Shown here: piece by piece, positions 55,504 to 64,000 of the stretch
Position numbering within the stretch: position 1 is the first letter of the stretch
How the letters are laid out: every line of letters begins with the position of its first letter
The notes under the pieces: generated by a model
Seen by the model: only the letters and a program-made list of their open reading frames with translations
Database searches by the model: none
Told to the model about the DNA's origin: nothing
Assembly: GCA_027621405.1 (NCBI GenBank)
Contig: JAQCBT010000005.1
Coordinates: 151,245-215,244 of the forward strand
Length of the DNA stretch: 64,000 bases
Direction of reading: 5' to 3'
Source of the DNA: Pseudomonadota bacterium
GTDB taxonomy: Bacteria > Pseudomonadota > Gammaproteobacteria > Pseudomonadales > Pseudohongiellaceae
Program-made: the position numbers and the translations under genes

Positions 55504-55606
55504 GTGCTGCTTCTTATTTCTCTCGATTCTCTTTTTAATACTGCTTGTATTTCTTTCTTTAGCTACTCGTGCTTCCCAGACTCTATGTCGTCCCGCTGCC
55601 CCACCA
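55504..55606 (-). promoter_or_regulatory. Purine-rich nuoJ-nuoK spacer
   Basis: A 103-base gap in an operon whose other junctions mostly overlap. On the transcribed strand the half nearest nuoK is strongly A/G-rich (for example CTAAAGAAAGAAATACAAGC). It may act as a translation enhancer or mRNA processing site; I see no hairpin or small gene in it. Confidence 0.35.
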
Positions 55607-56089
55607 CTATTTCTTCGCCAGGTGATAGGCAGATACCAATCCTGCCAATAACAGGATAGAGGCCAGTTCCACCGCCAGTACATAGGGCCCGAATAACAAG
55701 GCACTCACCTCGAGCACACCGACCCGGGTGAGTCCCAGTTCATAATCGACCTGGCTCATCACATTCAGTAACTGAGCCAATAACAAGGCCGCCATGATGG
55801 CTGGCGCGATAAACACCCGCGCAGTTAACCAGCCCCGTTCCTGCTGCCTGGTGTGCTGGCCCATGTTCAACATCATAATGACAAACAGGAACAGCACCAT
55901 GATGGCACCCGCATAGACGATTGCTTCCAGCACCGCCGCGAATGGTGCACCCAGCGTATAAAAGACTACGGCCACCGACAGCAGTGACAGAATCAGGTAA
56001 AGCAGCGCATGCACGATGTTGGTCTGCACGATTACCGCACAGGTCGAGAGGATGGCGATGGCGCCGGCCAGGTAAAAGAGAGTAGTCAA
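55607..56089 (-). CDS. nuoJ: NADH-quinone oxidoreductase subunit J
   Basis: A five-helix membrane subunit of 160 residues. The conserved region [22 protein letters not shown] (about 57-78) contains the pi-bulge helix that couples quinone reduction to proton transfer. The start codon is TTG at 56089, overlapping the nuoI stop as TTGA; there is no ATG near the N-terminus. It is followed by the long purine-rich spacer before nuoK. Confidence 0.96.
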   Translation of the reverse strand: MTTLFYLAGAIAILSTCAVIVQTNIVHALLYLILSLLSVAVVFYTLGAPFAAVLEAIVYAGAIMVLFLFVIMMLNMGQHTRQQERGWLTARVFIAPAIMAALLLAQLLNVMSQVDYELGLTRVGVLEVSALLFGPYVLAVELASILLLAGLVSAYHLAKK

Positions 56090-56625
56090 GGCAGCAGGCT
56101 CCTGACGTCGACTGGAGGCGCTTCATTCAAGGCCTCACCCTTGTCCTTGTTCTTGATTTGCATGCCAGCGACCCGGTAGAAGTTGTAGTCGTGGTATTTA
56201 CCCGTGCCATCGATGAGCAGGTCTTCCTTTTCCCAAACCATGTCCTGACGTATGTATTCAGCCATCTCAAAATCAGGAGTCAGCTGAATAGCATTGGTGG
56301 GACAGGCCTCTTCACAGAAGCCGCACATGATGCAGCGGGAGAAATTTATACGGAAAAATTCCGGGTACCAGCGACCGTCTTCCTTCTCGGCCTTCTGCAG
56401 CGCGATACAGTCCACCGGGCAGGCAACGGCGCAAAGATTACAGGCTACGCAGCGTTCCTCTCCGTCCGGGTCGCGACTGAGAATTATGCGGCCGCGCCAG
56501 CGGGGAAACATGTAAGGCTGTTCGTCGGGATACTGCACCGTATCCGCTTTCGTAAACAGCTTCATGAAGACACCCCAGAGGGTGACTACCTGGCTGATTA
56601 ACGTATCTTTTATCAGTTTATACAT
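56086..56625 (-). CDS. nuoI: NADH-quinone oxidoreductase subunit I
   Basis: Ferredoxin-like peripheral-arm subunit carrying clusters N6a and N6b. It has 179 residues, with two 4Fe-4S motifs: [15 protein letters not shown] (about 59-73) and [12 protein letters not shown] (about 98-109). An N-terminal amphipathic helix contacts NuoH. It lies 29 bases after nuoH and overlaps nuoJ by 4 bases. Confidence 0.98.
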   Translation of the reverse strand: MYKLIKDTLISQVVTLWGVFMKLFTKADTVQYPDEQPYMFPRWRGRIILSRDPDGEERCVACNLCAVACPVDCIALQKAEKEDGRWYPEFFRINFSRCIMCGFCEEACPTNAIQLTPDFEMAEYIRQDMVWEKEDLLIDGTGKYHDYNFYRVAGMQIKNKDKGEALNEAPPVDVRSLLP

Positions 56626-56654
56626 AGCTAGCCTTTAGTTTCTCAACACGCTTC

Positions 56655-57608
56655 TCAGGTACTGAGAATCACCACGCCGGTGATCAACAAATTCAACAAC
56701 GACAGTGGTAACAGGAACAACCAACCGTAACTCATTAACTGGTCATAACGAGGCCTCGGTATGGCGGCTCGCAACAGGATAAAGAAGGCAATGAACACAC
56801 CCGCCTTCGCAGCGAACCAGATGATGGGAGGCAGGAACGCCGGCCCCATCCAGCCACCAAAGAAAAGTACAGTGATCAGGGACGACACCAGCACCAGTCC
56901 GAGGTATTCACCGACAAAGAACATGCCGAACTTCATGCCGCTGTATTCCGTGTGATAGCCGGCACAGATCTCCTGCTCGGCCTCCGGGATATCGAACGGC
57001 AGGCGATGGCTCTCTGCCACACCCGCAATGAGGAAGATGACGAAACCAACAAACTGTGGAATCACAAACCACATGCCCTCCTGCGCCTCGACGATTGTGC
57101 GCAGGTTGAAGCTACCCGATAGCGCCACGACCCCCAGCAGGGAGATTCCCATGAAGACTTCATAGCTCACCATCTGCGCTGCCGCCCTGAGACTTCCCAA
57201 CAGGGCATACTTGTTGTCTGAGGAGAGTCCGCCCAGCATAACGCTATAGGCTCCGAGGGAAGCCATGGCCAGCACGAACAGGACGCCGATATTGGAGTCC
57301 ACCACACCGATGTTCGGTGCGAAGGGAATAACTGCGAAGCTCAGCAGTATGACGATCATGATGATTGCGGGCGCGATAACGAAGCTCAGGCGATCGGCGA
57401 ACGGAGGCACCCAGTCTTCCTTGGTAAATATCTTGATCATGTCGGCCACAACCTGCAGCAGGCCAAATGGTCCAACACGGTTTGGTCCCAGTCGCTCCTG
57501 CCAGAAACTCAGCAGGCGGCGTTCAACCCAGATCAGCATCGCGGCTACCACGATGACTACCCCGAGTATGAGTCCGATTGTCAGGCCTGATCCGATTTCA
57601 AGCGCCAT
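56655..57608 (-). CDS. nuoH: NADH-quinone oxidoreductase subunit H
   Basis: Membrane subunit that forms the quinone chamber at the junction of the two arms. It has 317 residues and about eight helices. The conserved loop [21 protein letters not shown] (about 29-49) and the glutamate-rich segment [26 protein letters not shown] line the quinone and proton path. Its ATG overlaps the nuoG stop by one base (TGATG). Confidence 0.98.
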   Translation of the reverse strand: MALEIGSGLTIGLILGVVIVVAAMLIWVERRLLSFWQERLGPNRVGPFGLLQVVADMIKIFTKEDWVPPFADRLSFVIAPAIIMIVILLSFAVIPFAPNIGVVDSNIGVLFVLAMASLGAYSVMLGGLSSDNKYALLGSLRAAAQMVSYEVFMGISLLGVVALSGSFNLRTIVEAQEGMWFVIPQFVGFVIFLIAGVAESHRLPFDIPEAEQEICAGYHTEYSGMKFGMFFVGEYLGLVLVSSLITVLFFGGWMGPAFLPPIIWFAAKAGVFIAFFILLRAAIPRPRYDQLMSYGWLFLLPLSLLNLLITGVVILST

Positions 57609-60331
57609 CAGTAACTCTCCTCGTAGAGATCGCTGACAATCAATCCGCCGATTCCATTGCCGCCAATGGACTCAGTGGATTTCTGCAAAATCACGGAAGC
57701 AGGCAGGTCCTGCAGGTTCAGGTGATTGTCTCCCGCATACAGGGCCGTTGTGCCCGGCTTGATATGACTGCGTACACATACCGTCGCCAATTGGCCATTG
57801 CCATTAATGCTGACCGTGTCTCCCTGCCTGACCCCGAGCCGGTCGGCATCTACCGGAGCGAGGCTCACATAAGGATCGGTCAGGCGCTGGCGAATGGGTG
57901 TGGCTTTAGCACTCAATTCATCACTGCCAAAAATCTGGTAGGCACGAATCAGGCTGAACTCACCGCTATCCTGGTCTGCCATAGACAGGCCCAGATAGCC
58001 GCCCTGCTGATTTCGCTCCAGCAACAGACTTCCAGTGTGGCCCTGCTTCAGGTCGCCATTCACTTCATCCTGGAACTTGCTGATGGCCTGATTGGAATTC
58101 CAGCCCGGAGACCAGGCGGCTCCCAGAATGGAACAATCCCTGGTGGCTGGCATGCCTTCCATGGAGAAAGCCAGTGGAGATTCGGTATCCTGCGGCTGCT
58201 TCGGCTCATGCACGTTGATGTTGGCTATCATCGCGGTGCGACCGCTATAGCGATGGGACTGCCGAGGCACTTTCATGCCAGCGACGAACTGATTGCCGTG
58301 GGGCAGCATATCATCCAGCTTCTCGAACCCTTTCACCTCTTCGCTGCAGCGATTTATGACGCCATTGACATCGGTCTCGCCCGGGCTCAGCCAACGCCAA
58401 GCGGGTAGCCCGGCCGTGGCACACTTGTGCACCTGGAAGCTGAGTTGCGCCCGTCCTTCGTAATTGATCAGGGTCGATTCCTGCTCTGAGAAGCCGGTGC
58501 TGGGTAGTACATGTGTTGCCTTCGCACTGGTTGCTGTTGGCATCTGGTCGATGACCACGAGTTGCTCAAGATTCGATAGTGCCTGATCGACGGTTTGGGT
58601 TGCGGCACGTCGGTACAGGTCATTCTCCAGTACAATTGCCCGACGCGCGGCGCCAGAAGTCATTTTTTCCAGCGCGGCACCCAGCGTGTTTTCTGCTGCC
58701 GTCAACATTTCCAGGCCGATGCTGTTCACTTCCGGTGTGACGAGACACAGGCTGGTCGGGCTGCCGCTTTTCTGCTGCAGGGCTCGCGCCACATTGGCGG
58801 CGGCCTGCACCAGGCAGAGTTGACCGCTACTGGAGCCACTTACTATCAAGGGCTGCTCGGCACTGCGCAGGTGGTCGGCTATAGTCCTGGCCAGGGCATG
58901 TTGATCAGAGCTTAATCCCGAGGGTGCGTCTACCTGGCCACCCAACTCAGCAGCAACGGCCTGAGCCAACTCTGCCTGTCCAGCATAGGAATCGATATGC
59001 AGTTCGCTGGCTACATCATCCAGACGGGTTGCATAGCCCGACAGGATACTGATGGGGCTGCGCTCGTGCTGCGCCAGCTCCCGTACCGCTGCATCCTGCC
59101 ACTGGGGGATATTGTTGGCAGACGCCAGGGATAGCGCCTTGTTATGTGCACTCTGGCGCAGGGCAAGTGAGATGCGCGGGGCGGTATTGGTGACGTCTTC
59201 GCCGATGATCAACACCGCGTCCGCCTTTTCTATGTCCCTCACGCTGGGGGTATGGAAGGCTTCATCCTGCGCCAATTCAAGAATCAAGCGGTTGACGGCG
59301 TGTTCATCGTCGGCGATACCGCAGTAGAAGTTCTCAGCTCCAACGAGGTTGCGCAGCGCAAAGTTCGCCTCGTTGCTGGCTCTCGGCGATCCAATACCGA
59401 TGGCCGCGCCGCCCTTAAGGTCTTCGATCAATGCAGCGGCGTCGTCCACCGATATTTCGATGTCACCGGATTCGGAGCGAGTAATGGGAGCCTGGATTCT
59501 CTCGTCGCTGTTTATATAGTCGAAACCGAATCGGCCGCGATCGCAAAGGAAATAGCCATTGACCTCGCTGTTATAGCGATTGGTGATGCGGCGCAGGGTG
59601 CCATAGCGCTCGCCCGGGGTAGTGTTGCAGCCCACCGAGCAGCCCACACAGACGCTGGGTGCCGTCTGCAGATCCCACTTGCGTGAGTAGTGTTCAGAGA
59701 ATGACTTGTCCGTAAATACACCCGTGGGACAGACCTCGACCAGGTTGCCACTGAATTCACTCTCCAGCACACCATCTTCCTGCCTGCCGAAATAGACGTG
59801 GTGATGAGAAGCCTGGGCTGAGAGATCAGTACCACCCGCGTAGTCATCGTAGTAACGCACGCAGCGATAGCAGGCTATACAGCGATTCATCTCGTGATTG
59901 ATGAATGGACCGAGATACTGATTACGATGGGTGACCTTCTTCTTGTCATAACGACGATAGTTGTGGCCGGACATCATGGTCATGTCCTGAAGGTGACACT
60001 CGCCGCCTTCTTCACACACCGGACAATCGTGCGGATGACTGATCATCAGGCTCTCGATGACCCGCTCCCGCATGTCTCGCGCCTGCTCGTCCTTGATGGA
60101 GATAATGCTGCCATCAGCGGCAGGCGTCATACAGGCCATTACCAGCATGCCATTCTTGTCATCGGCATTACGATACTGTTTGACCGCACATTGGCGACAG
60201 GCACCTACCGACCCCATGCATGGATGCCAGCAAAAATACGGCAGGTCCATGCCCAGGGAGAGACACTCCTGTAGAAGATTGTTATCGGGATTTACTTCGT
60301 ATTCCTTCCCGTCAATAACAACTTTCGCCAT
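57608..60331 (-). CDS. nuoG: NADH-quinone oxidoreductase subunit G
   Basis: The largest peripheral subunit, 907 residues, nearly identical in length to that of E. coli. An N-terminal 2Fe-2S domain ([16 protein letters not shown], about 33-48) precedes the N5 motif [14 protein letters not shown] and the N4 motif [11 protein letters not shown]...[13 protein letters not shown] plus a later Cys (about 228-265) forms the additional N7 cluster seen in E. coli-type NuoG. The remainder is a molybdopterin-oxidoreductase-like domain without cofactor. It lies 26 bases after nuoF. Confidence 0.98.
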   Translation of the reverse strand: MAKVVIDGKEYEVNPDNNLLQECLSLGMDLPYFCWHPCMGSVGACRQCAVKQYRNADDKNGMLVMACMTPAADGSIISIKDEQARDMRERVIESLMISHPHDCPVCEEGGECHLQDMTMMSGHNYRRYDKKKVTHRNQYLGPFINHEMNRCIACYRCVRYYDDYAGGTDLSAQASHHHVYFGRQEDGVLESEFSGNLVEVCPTGVFTDKSFSEHYSRKWDLQTAPSVCVGCSVGCNTTPGERYGTLRRITNRYNSEVNGYFLCDRGRFGFDYINSDERIQAPITRSESGDIEISVDDAAALIEDLKGGAAIGIGSPRASNEANFALRNLVGAENFYCGIADDEHAVNRLILELAQDEAFHTPSVRDIEKADAVLIIGEDVTNTAPRISLALRQSAHNKALSLASANNIPQWQDAAVRELAQHERSPISILSGYATRLDDVASELHIDSYAGQAELAQAVAAELGGQVDAPSGLSSDQHALARTIADHLRSAEQPLIVSGSSSGQLCLVQAAANVARALQQKSGSPTSLCLVTPEVNSIGLEMLTAAENTLGAALEKMTSGAARRAIVLENDLYRRAATQTVDQALSNLEQLVVIDQMPTATSAKATHVLPSTGFSEQESTLINYEGRAQLSFQVHKCATAGLPAWRWLSPGETDVNGVINRCSEEVKGFEKLDDMLPHGNQFVAGMKVPRQSHRYSGRTAMIANINVHEPKQPQDTESPLAFSMEGMPATRDCSILGAAWSPGWNSNQAISKFQDEVNGDLKQGHTGSLLLERNQQGGYLGLSMADQDSGEFSLIRAYQIFGSDELSAKATPIRQRLTDPYVSLAPVDADRLGVRQGDTVSINGNGQLATVCVRSHIKPGTTALYAGDNHLNLQDLPASVILQKSTESIGGNGIGGLIVSDLYEESY

Positions 60332-60357
60332 CTAAGACTCCAATCCTTCCAAAATCA

Positions 60358-61638
60358 CTAGTGCTTGTACGGGCAGCATTTCTTGTCGATATGCGCCTTG
60401 AAGTCATCTGCAAAATATTTCAAACCACTGCCCAGTGGAGCGGTGGCACCCGGCGCCAGGGCACAAAATGTGCGACCCGGGCCCATATAACTTACGTGCT
60501 CCTGCAGGATGGCCAGGTCTTTCTCCTGGCCTCGCCCCTCTTCCAGTTCCCGGAAGATAGCATCCACCCAGGGCAAGCCATCACGGCAGGGAGTGCAGAA
60601 ACCGCAGCTCTCGTGAGCGAAGAAGGTCATCAGGTTGCCCACCATGCCGACCGGGCAGGTCTTGTCATCGAGAATAATCATGGTGCCGGTCGCGAGACGG
60701 CTTCCTACACTGGCGATCTCATCGTAGTCCAGCTTAAGGTCAAGGTGCTCTGGCAACATGAAGTCCGTCGAGCCACCGCCGGGCAGGAAGGCGCGCAAGG
60801 ACAAGCCATCCCGCATGCCACCCGCCCTGTCTTCCAGTAGTTCACGAATGGGCAGGCCCAGGGGCATTTCCCAGCAACCAGGGTTCTTCACCTTGCCGCT
60901 AACCCCAAACAACTTCGTACCATGATCCTTGCCCCTGCTAAGACCGTGATACCAGTCCACACCATAGGTAAGAATGCCGGGCAGGTTACAGATTGTCTCG
61001 ACGTTGTTCACGATTGTCGGTTTCCCCCACAGGCCACTCACCTGTGGGAAGGGAGGTTTGGCACGTGGGTTTGCGCGCTTGCCTTCCAGCGCATTGAGGA
61101 GCGCAGTCTCTTCGCCGCAGATATAGCGGCCGGCACTGGTATGCAGGATGATGTCCAGGTCGAAGCCGGTATTGAGAATGTTCTTGCCAATGTAACCCTT
61201 GCTGTAGGCTTCCTTGATCGCGTGCGACAGTGTCTCCACCGAACGGGTGTATTCGCCTCGCAGGAAAATGTAGGCCTTGCTGGCACCGATGGTATAGGCG
61301 GCGATGATCATGCCTTCCAGCAGCAGGTGTGGATCACCCTCCATGAGCAGGCGATCCTTGAAGGTGCCCGGCTCCATCTCATCGGCATTGACCACCAGGT
61401 ATTTCTGGGCTGGAGAGTCCGGGCCCTGGGGTACGAAACTCCACTTCAGCCCGGTGGGGAAGCCGGCACCTCCTCTCCCCTTCAGTCCGGAATCCTTCAC
61501 CAATTGCAGCACATCGGCCGAACCCAGGCCCTGGGCGATCTTCCTGACGGACTGGTAACCGTCATTGGCCTCATAGGCTGCGATGTCCAGCGGCGGCCGG
61601 CTCATGTCGATGTTCTTTGTTAGGGGATTATCTACCAC
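60358..61638 (-). CDS. nuoF: NADH-quinone oxidoreductase subunit F
   Basis: NADH-binding subunit with FMN and cluster N3. It has 426 residues from the GTG at 61638. An ATG at 61605 would trim 11, and neither start has a strong Shine-Dalgarno. The NADH/FMN site is GLKGRGGAGFPTGLKW (about 51-66), and the N3 ligands are in ESCGFCTPCRDG (about 341-352) with a later Cys. It is separated from nuoE by a 101-base purine-rich spacer. Confidence 0.97.
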   Translation of the reverse strand: MVDNPLTKNIDMSRPPLDIAAYEANDGYQSVRKIAQGLGSADVLQLVKDSGLKGRGGAGFPTGLKWSFVPQGPDSPAQKYLVVNADEMEPGTFKDRLLMEGDPHLLLEGMIIAAYTIGASKAYIFLRGEYTRSVETLSHAIKEAYSKGYIGKNILNTGFDLDIILHTSAGRYICGEETALLNALEGKRANPRAKPPFPQVSGLWGKPTIVNNVETICNLPGILTYGVDWYHGLSRGKDHGTKLFGVSGKVKNPGCWEMPLGLPIRELLEDRAGGMRDGLSLRAFLPGGGSTDFMLPEHLDLKLDYDEIASVGSRLATGTMIILDDKTCPVGMVGNLMTFFAHESCGFCTPCRDGLPWVDAIFRELEEGRGQEKDLAILQEHVSYMGPGRTFCALAPGATAPLGSGLKYFADDFKAHIDKKCCPYKH

Positions 61639-61739
61639 TGTCGTTTTCTTTTTGTTGGTTCCGGGTTTGCTTGCGCTTTGTTCCTGATTCTTTCTTGTCT
61701 TCTGTTCTCTGTGCTTTTTATTCTGGGTATCCTGGATTC
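61639..61739 (-). promoter_or_regulatory. Purine-rich nuoE-nuoF spacer
   Basis: A 101-base non-coding gap that is strongly purine-rich on the transcribed strand. It shares the words ATCAGGAAC and AAGCAA, in the same order, with the nuoCD-nuoE spacer (plus-strand GTTCCTGAT at 61680-61688 and 62291-62299). No hairpin or small gene is evident. Confidence 0.35.
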
Positions 61740-62255
61740 TTACTTGCCCCGATACTGGGCCACGATCTCATCAATCTTTTCCGGGGTCAGGTTTCGATGC
61801 AAATCCTCTCCCACCATCATCACCGGCGCGCGATCACAATCGCCGAGACAGGGCACGGGTATGAAGGTAAATTGATCGTCGCTCGTGGTCTGTCCGAAAT
61901 CCACACCCAGGGTTTCCTTTATGTGCGACCGGATGCCTTCGCAACCCATGATCCAGCAACTCACACTGTTGCAGAACAGGATTACCTTCTTGCCCACAGG
62001 TTGGCGATATACCAGGTTGAAGAATGTAGCCACACCCTCGAGATCGGCTACCGGCAAATCCAGATATCGGGCGATGGCCAACAGGGACTCATCGGATACC
62101 CAGCCCTGGTGCTTTTGCACAATCTTCAACGCCTCGAGCCCAACCGCCCGGTTATCCGGATACAGCTCTTTCTCGTGTTCGATCTCGGCAATCTCGGCCT
62201 CGGTAAGCTGCCGTGCCTGTTTTGCCGAACTTGCTATGACATTGTCTGCTGTCAC
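61740..62255 (-). CDS. nuoE: NADH-quinone oxidoreductase subunit E
   Basis: Thioredoxin-fold subunit with the 2Fe-2S cluster N1a. It has 171 residues with ligand pairs in FCNSVSCWIMG (about 94-104) and PCLGDCDRAP (about 135-144). The start codon is GTG at 62255, because the nearby upstream ATG is followed at once by a stop. It lies 56 bases after nuoCD and 101 bases before nuoF. Confidence 0.95.
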   Translation of the reverse strand: MTADNVIASSAKQARQLTEAEIAEIEHEKELYPDNRAVGLEALKIVQKHQGWVSDESLLAIARYLDLPVADLEGVATFFNLVYRQPVGKKVILFCNSVSCWIMGCEGIRSHIKETLGVDFGQTTSDDQFTFIPVPCLGDCDRAPVMMVGEDLHRNLTPEKIDEIVAQYRGK

Positions 62256-62311
62256 TACTTCATGCTACCTGTTGTTTGAATTGCTTACTGGTTCCTGATC
62301 TTCTGACTCTG

Positions 62312-64000
62312 CTACCTGTCCACGTCTGCCATCACGAAGTCGATACTGGCGATGATAGCGATAAGGTCTGCCACCATGAAACCGCGGCTTATTTCCGGAA
62401 TCATCTGAAGATGCGCAAACGATGGTGTCCGAATTCTGGTGCGGTAAGACGTTGTGCTGCCATCGCTCACCAGGTAATAGCTGTTAATTCCCTTGGTGGC
62501 CTCGATCGCCATGGTCACCTCACTGGGCGGTATAACCGGTCCCCAACTCACAGAGAGGAAGTGATTGATCAGCGTCTCGATATCCTGCAGGGTCTTCTCC
62601 TTGCGCGGCGGAGTTGTCAGTGGATGATCAGCCTTGTAATCCCCCTCCGGCATATTGTCGACACACTGCTTGATGATGCGCAGGCTCTGGCGCATCTCTT
62701 CGACACGCACCGCACAGCGATCGTAGCAGTCGCCATTGACCGCCACGGGAATATCAAATTCGAAATTGTCGTATCCGCTATACGGGCGTTTCTTGCGGTA
62801 ATCCCACTCCAGGCCAGTAGCGCGCAGGCCGGCACCGGTCACGCCCCAGTCGAGAGCCTCTTCGGTGTTGTATACACCTACGCCATGGGTACGTCGCTTG
62901 ACGATGCCGTTGTCCATCACCATCCTGTCGTACTCATCCAGGCGCGGCGGCATGAAATCGAGCAACTCCCTGACCCGCTTATCCCAACCCACAGGCAGGT
63001 CCTGCGCAACGCCACCAATACGGAACCAGCCTGGGTGCATGCGCGCACCGGTGATGGATTCGATGATGTTGAAGATGCGTTCCCGTTCTACAAACATGTA
63101 GAAGATAGGTGACAGTTGCCCCACATCCTGGGCAAAGGTGCCATAGAACAACAGGTGCGAGCAGATACGGAACATCTCCGCCAGCATCACCCGGATTGTT
63201 TGCACCCGGGCCGGCACCTGAATGCCTGCCATTTTTTCAACGGCCATGACATAGGGTAGATTGTTCATCACTCCACCCAGGTAGTCGATGCGATCCGTAT
63301 AGGGGATGAAGGTATGCCATGACTGGCGCTCCCCCATCTTCTCGGCACCACGATGGTGATAACCAATATCCGGTACGGCATCGACCAGAATCTCCCCATC
63401 CAGCTGCAGGGCGATGCGGAATGCTCCATGCACAGAAGGATGATTGGGGCCGAGGTTGAGGAACATGAATTCCGAATTCTCGGACTTGCGTTTCATGCCC
63501 CACTCTTCCGGCTTGAATAGCAGGGCGTCCTGCTCATAGGCCGCCTGTTCGTCATCCAGGGAGAAGGGATCCATTTCCGTGGCCCGGGCCGGATGCTCCT
63601 TGCGCAGGGCGTGCCCCTTCCAGGTTGGAGGCAGGACAATGCGATACAGATTGGGATGACCATCGAAGACGATGCCAAACATGTCCCAGGTTTCGCGCTC
63701 GTACCAGTTGGCGTTGGGCCAGATGTCGATGACGGTGGGGAGGTGCAAGTCGGCATCCATCAACGGCACCTTGATACGCACGTCGCAATTGCCGCTAAAG
63801 GACATCAGGTGGTACACCACCGTGAATTCCGCCGCCGGCTGATCTTCCCGATGCACCCGCACCCGCTCGTCGATCGCTGTGATATCGAACAGCATTTCGA
63901 AGCTGGGGCTGGTCTCTTCGTGCAGCGTCTTGAGCAGTACCTTCAGGTCTTTGCGATCCACCCAGAACGTGGGGATACCATCGCAGGTAGCCTGTTCGGC
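62312..64000 (-). CDS. nuoCD: NADH-quinone oxidoreductase subunit C/D fusion, partial (N-terminus beyond right edge)
   Basis: Fused NuoC and NuoD, the quinone-site subunits of the peripheral arm. The frame is open to the right edge, giving 562 residues. A GTG at 63961 is internal, since 13 further codons (ending TFW) continue the conserved NuoC sequence. Compared with the ~600-residue E. coli fusion about 35-40 residues are missing. The NuoC part ends near the fusion joint at KPEEWGMKR. The NuoD part has [15 protein letters not shown], the quinone-site His, and the terminal [11 protein letters not shown]. nuoA and nuoB should lie beyond the window. Confidence 0.98.
   Translation of the reverse strand, partial: AEQATCDGIPTFWVDRKDLKVLLKTLHEETSPSFEMLFDITAIDERVRVHREDQPAAEFTVVYHLMSFSGNCDVRIKVPLMDADLHLPTVIDIWPNANWYERETWDMFGIVFDGHPNLYRIVLPPTWKGHALRKEHPARATEMDPFSLDDEQAAYEQDALLFKPEEWGMKRKSENSEFMFLNLGPNHPSVHGAFRIALQLDGEILVDAVPDIGYHHRGAEKMGERQSWHTFIPYTDRIDYLGGVMNNLPYVMAVEKMAGIQVPARVQTIRVMLAEMFRICSHLLFYGTFAQDVGQLSPIFYMFVERERIFNIIESITGARMHPGWFRIGGVAQDLPVGWDKRVRELLDFMPPRLDEYDRMVMDNGIVKRRTHGVGVYNTEEALDWGVTGAGLRATGLEWDYRKKRPYSGYDNFEFDIPVAVNGDCYDRCAVRVEEMRQSLRIIKQCVDNMPEGDYKADHPLTTPPRKEKTLQDIETLINHFLSVSWGPVIPPSEVTMAIEATKGINSYYLVSDGSTTSYRTRIRTPSFAHLQMIPEISRGFMVADLIAIIASIDFVMADVDR

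Noticed and set aside
55504..55704. Upstream extension of nuoK
   Set aside because: The extra 67 codons cover the purine-rich spacer and the end of nuoJ and do not resemble NuoK, whose conserved start is MESIPIEHG at 55503.

Overview
The window is a stretch of ordinary chromosome from a gammaproteobacterium. Gene content and order resemble Pseudomonas and related marine groups: lexA next to topA, an NAD-dependent GDH2-type glutamate dehydrogenase beside a MoxR/DUF58/VWA operon, leuC-leuD-asd-fimV-truA-trpF-accD-folC-SPOR-cvpA-purF, and a fused nuoCD complex I operon. The lineage is inferred from family resemblance and remembered synteny, not from a search. I see no rRNA, tRNA, CRISPR array, insertion sequence, prophage or plasmid gene. 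Coding density is very high and nearly all genes look intact.

Layout. Positions 1-3340 hold an MscS-type channel (cut by the left edge) and nagZ on the minus strand, then a DUF6763-like small gene and lexA on the plus strand; lexA carries a perfect SOS box over its -10. topA and ilvE follow on the minus strand, and topA has a well-formed promoter, leader hairpin and intrinsic terminator. Positions 7.8-10.4 kb hold tatD, an M15-type D,D-carboxypeptidase-like protein, a glutaredoxin-like protein and DUF2835, and then the 4.85 kb glutamate dehydrogenase gene. Positions 15.5-22.7 kb (plus) are a MoxR - DUF58 - DUF4381 - VWA - VWA/TPR - BatD operon, followed by yciH. Facing it at 23.1-27.2 kb (minus) is a second MoxR - DUF58 - TgpA transglutaminase module, placed directly after purF.

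Positions 27-44 kb are a long co-directional minus-strand run of biosynthetic genes: aroC, leuC, leuD, asd, fimV, truA, trpF, trpB, trpA, accD, folC, a SPOR protein, cvpA and purF. They cover chorismate, leucine, aspartate-family, tryptophan, fatty-acid, folate and purine synthesis, with fimV and tRNA pseudouridylation embedded. Positions 44-50 kb hold prmB, folE, a DUF4892/OmpA-like protein, sixA, a DUF4389 protein, gpsA and a SAM methyltransferase.

Positions 50.3-64 kb are the respiratory complex I operon nuoCD-E-F-G-H-I-J-K-L-M-N; nuoCD runs off the right edge and nuoA and nuoB lie outside. A membrane-anchored RnfG-like FMN-binding protein sits directly after nuoN.

The items I consider most worth a second look are the RnfG-like protein attached to complex I, the two convergent MoxR/DUF58 modules, the purine-rich leaders in front of nuoE, nuoF, nuoK and the glutaredoxin gene, the shortened metal motif of the M15 protein, and a possible 29-residue peptide gene at 2007-2096. 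No clearly new multi-gene system is evident.
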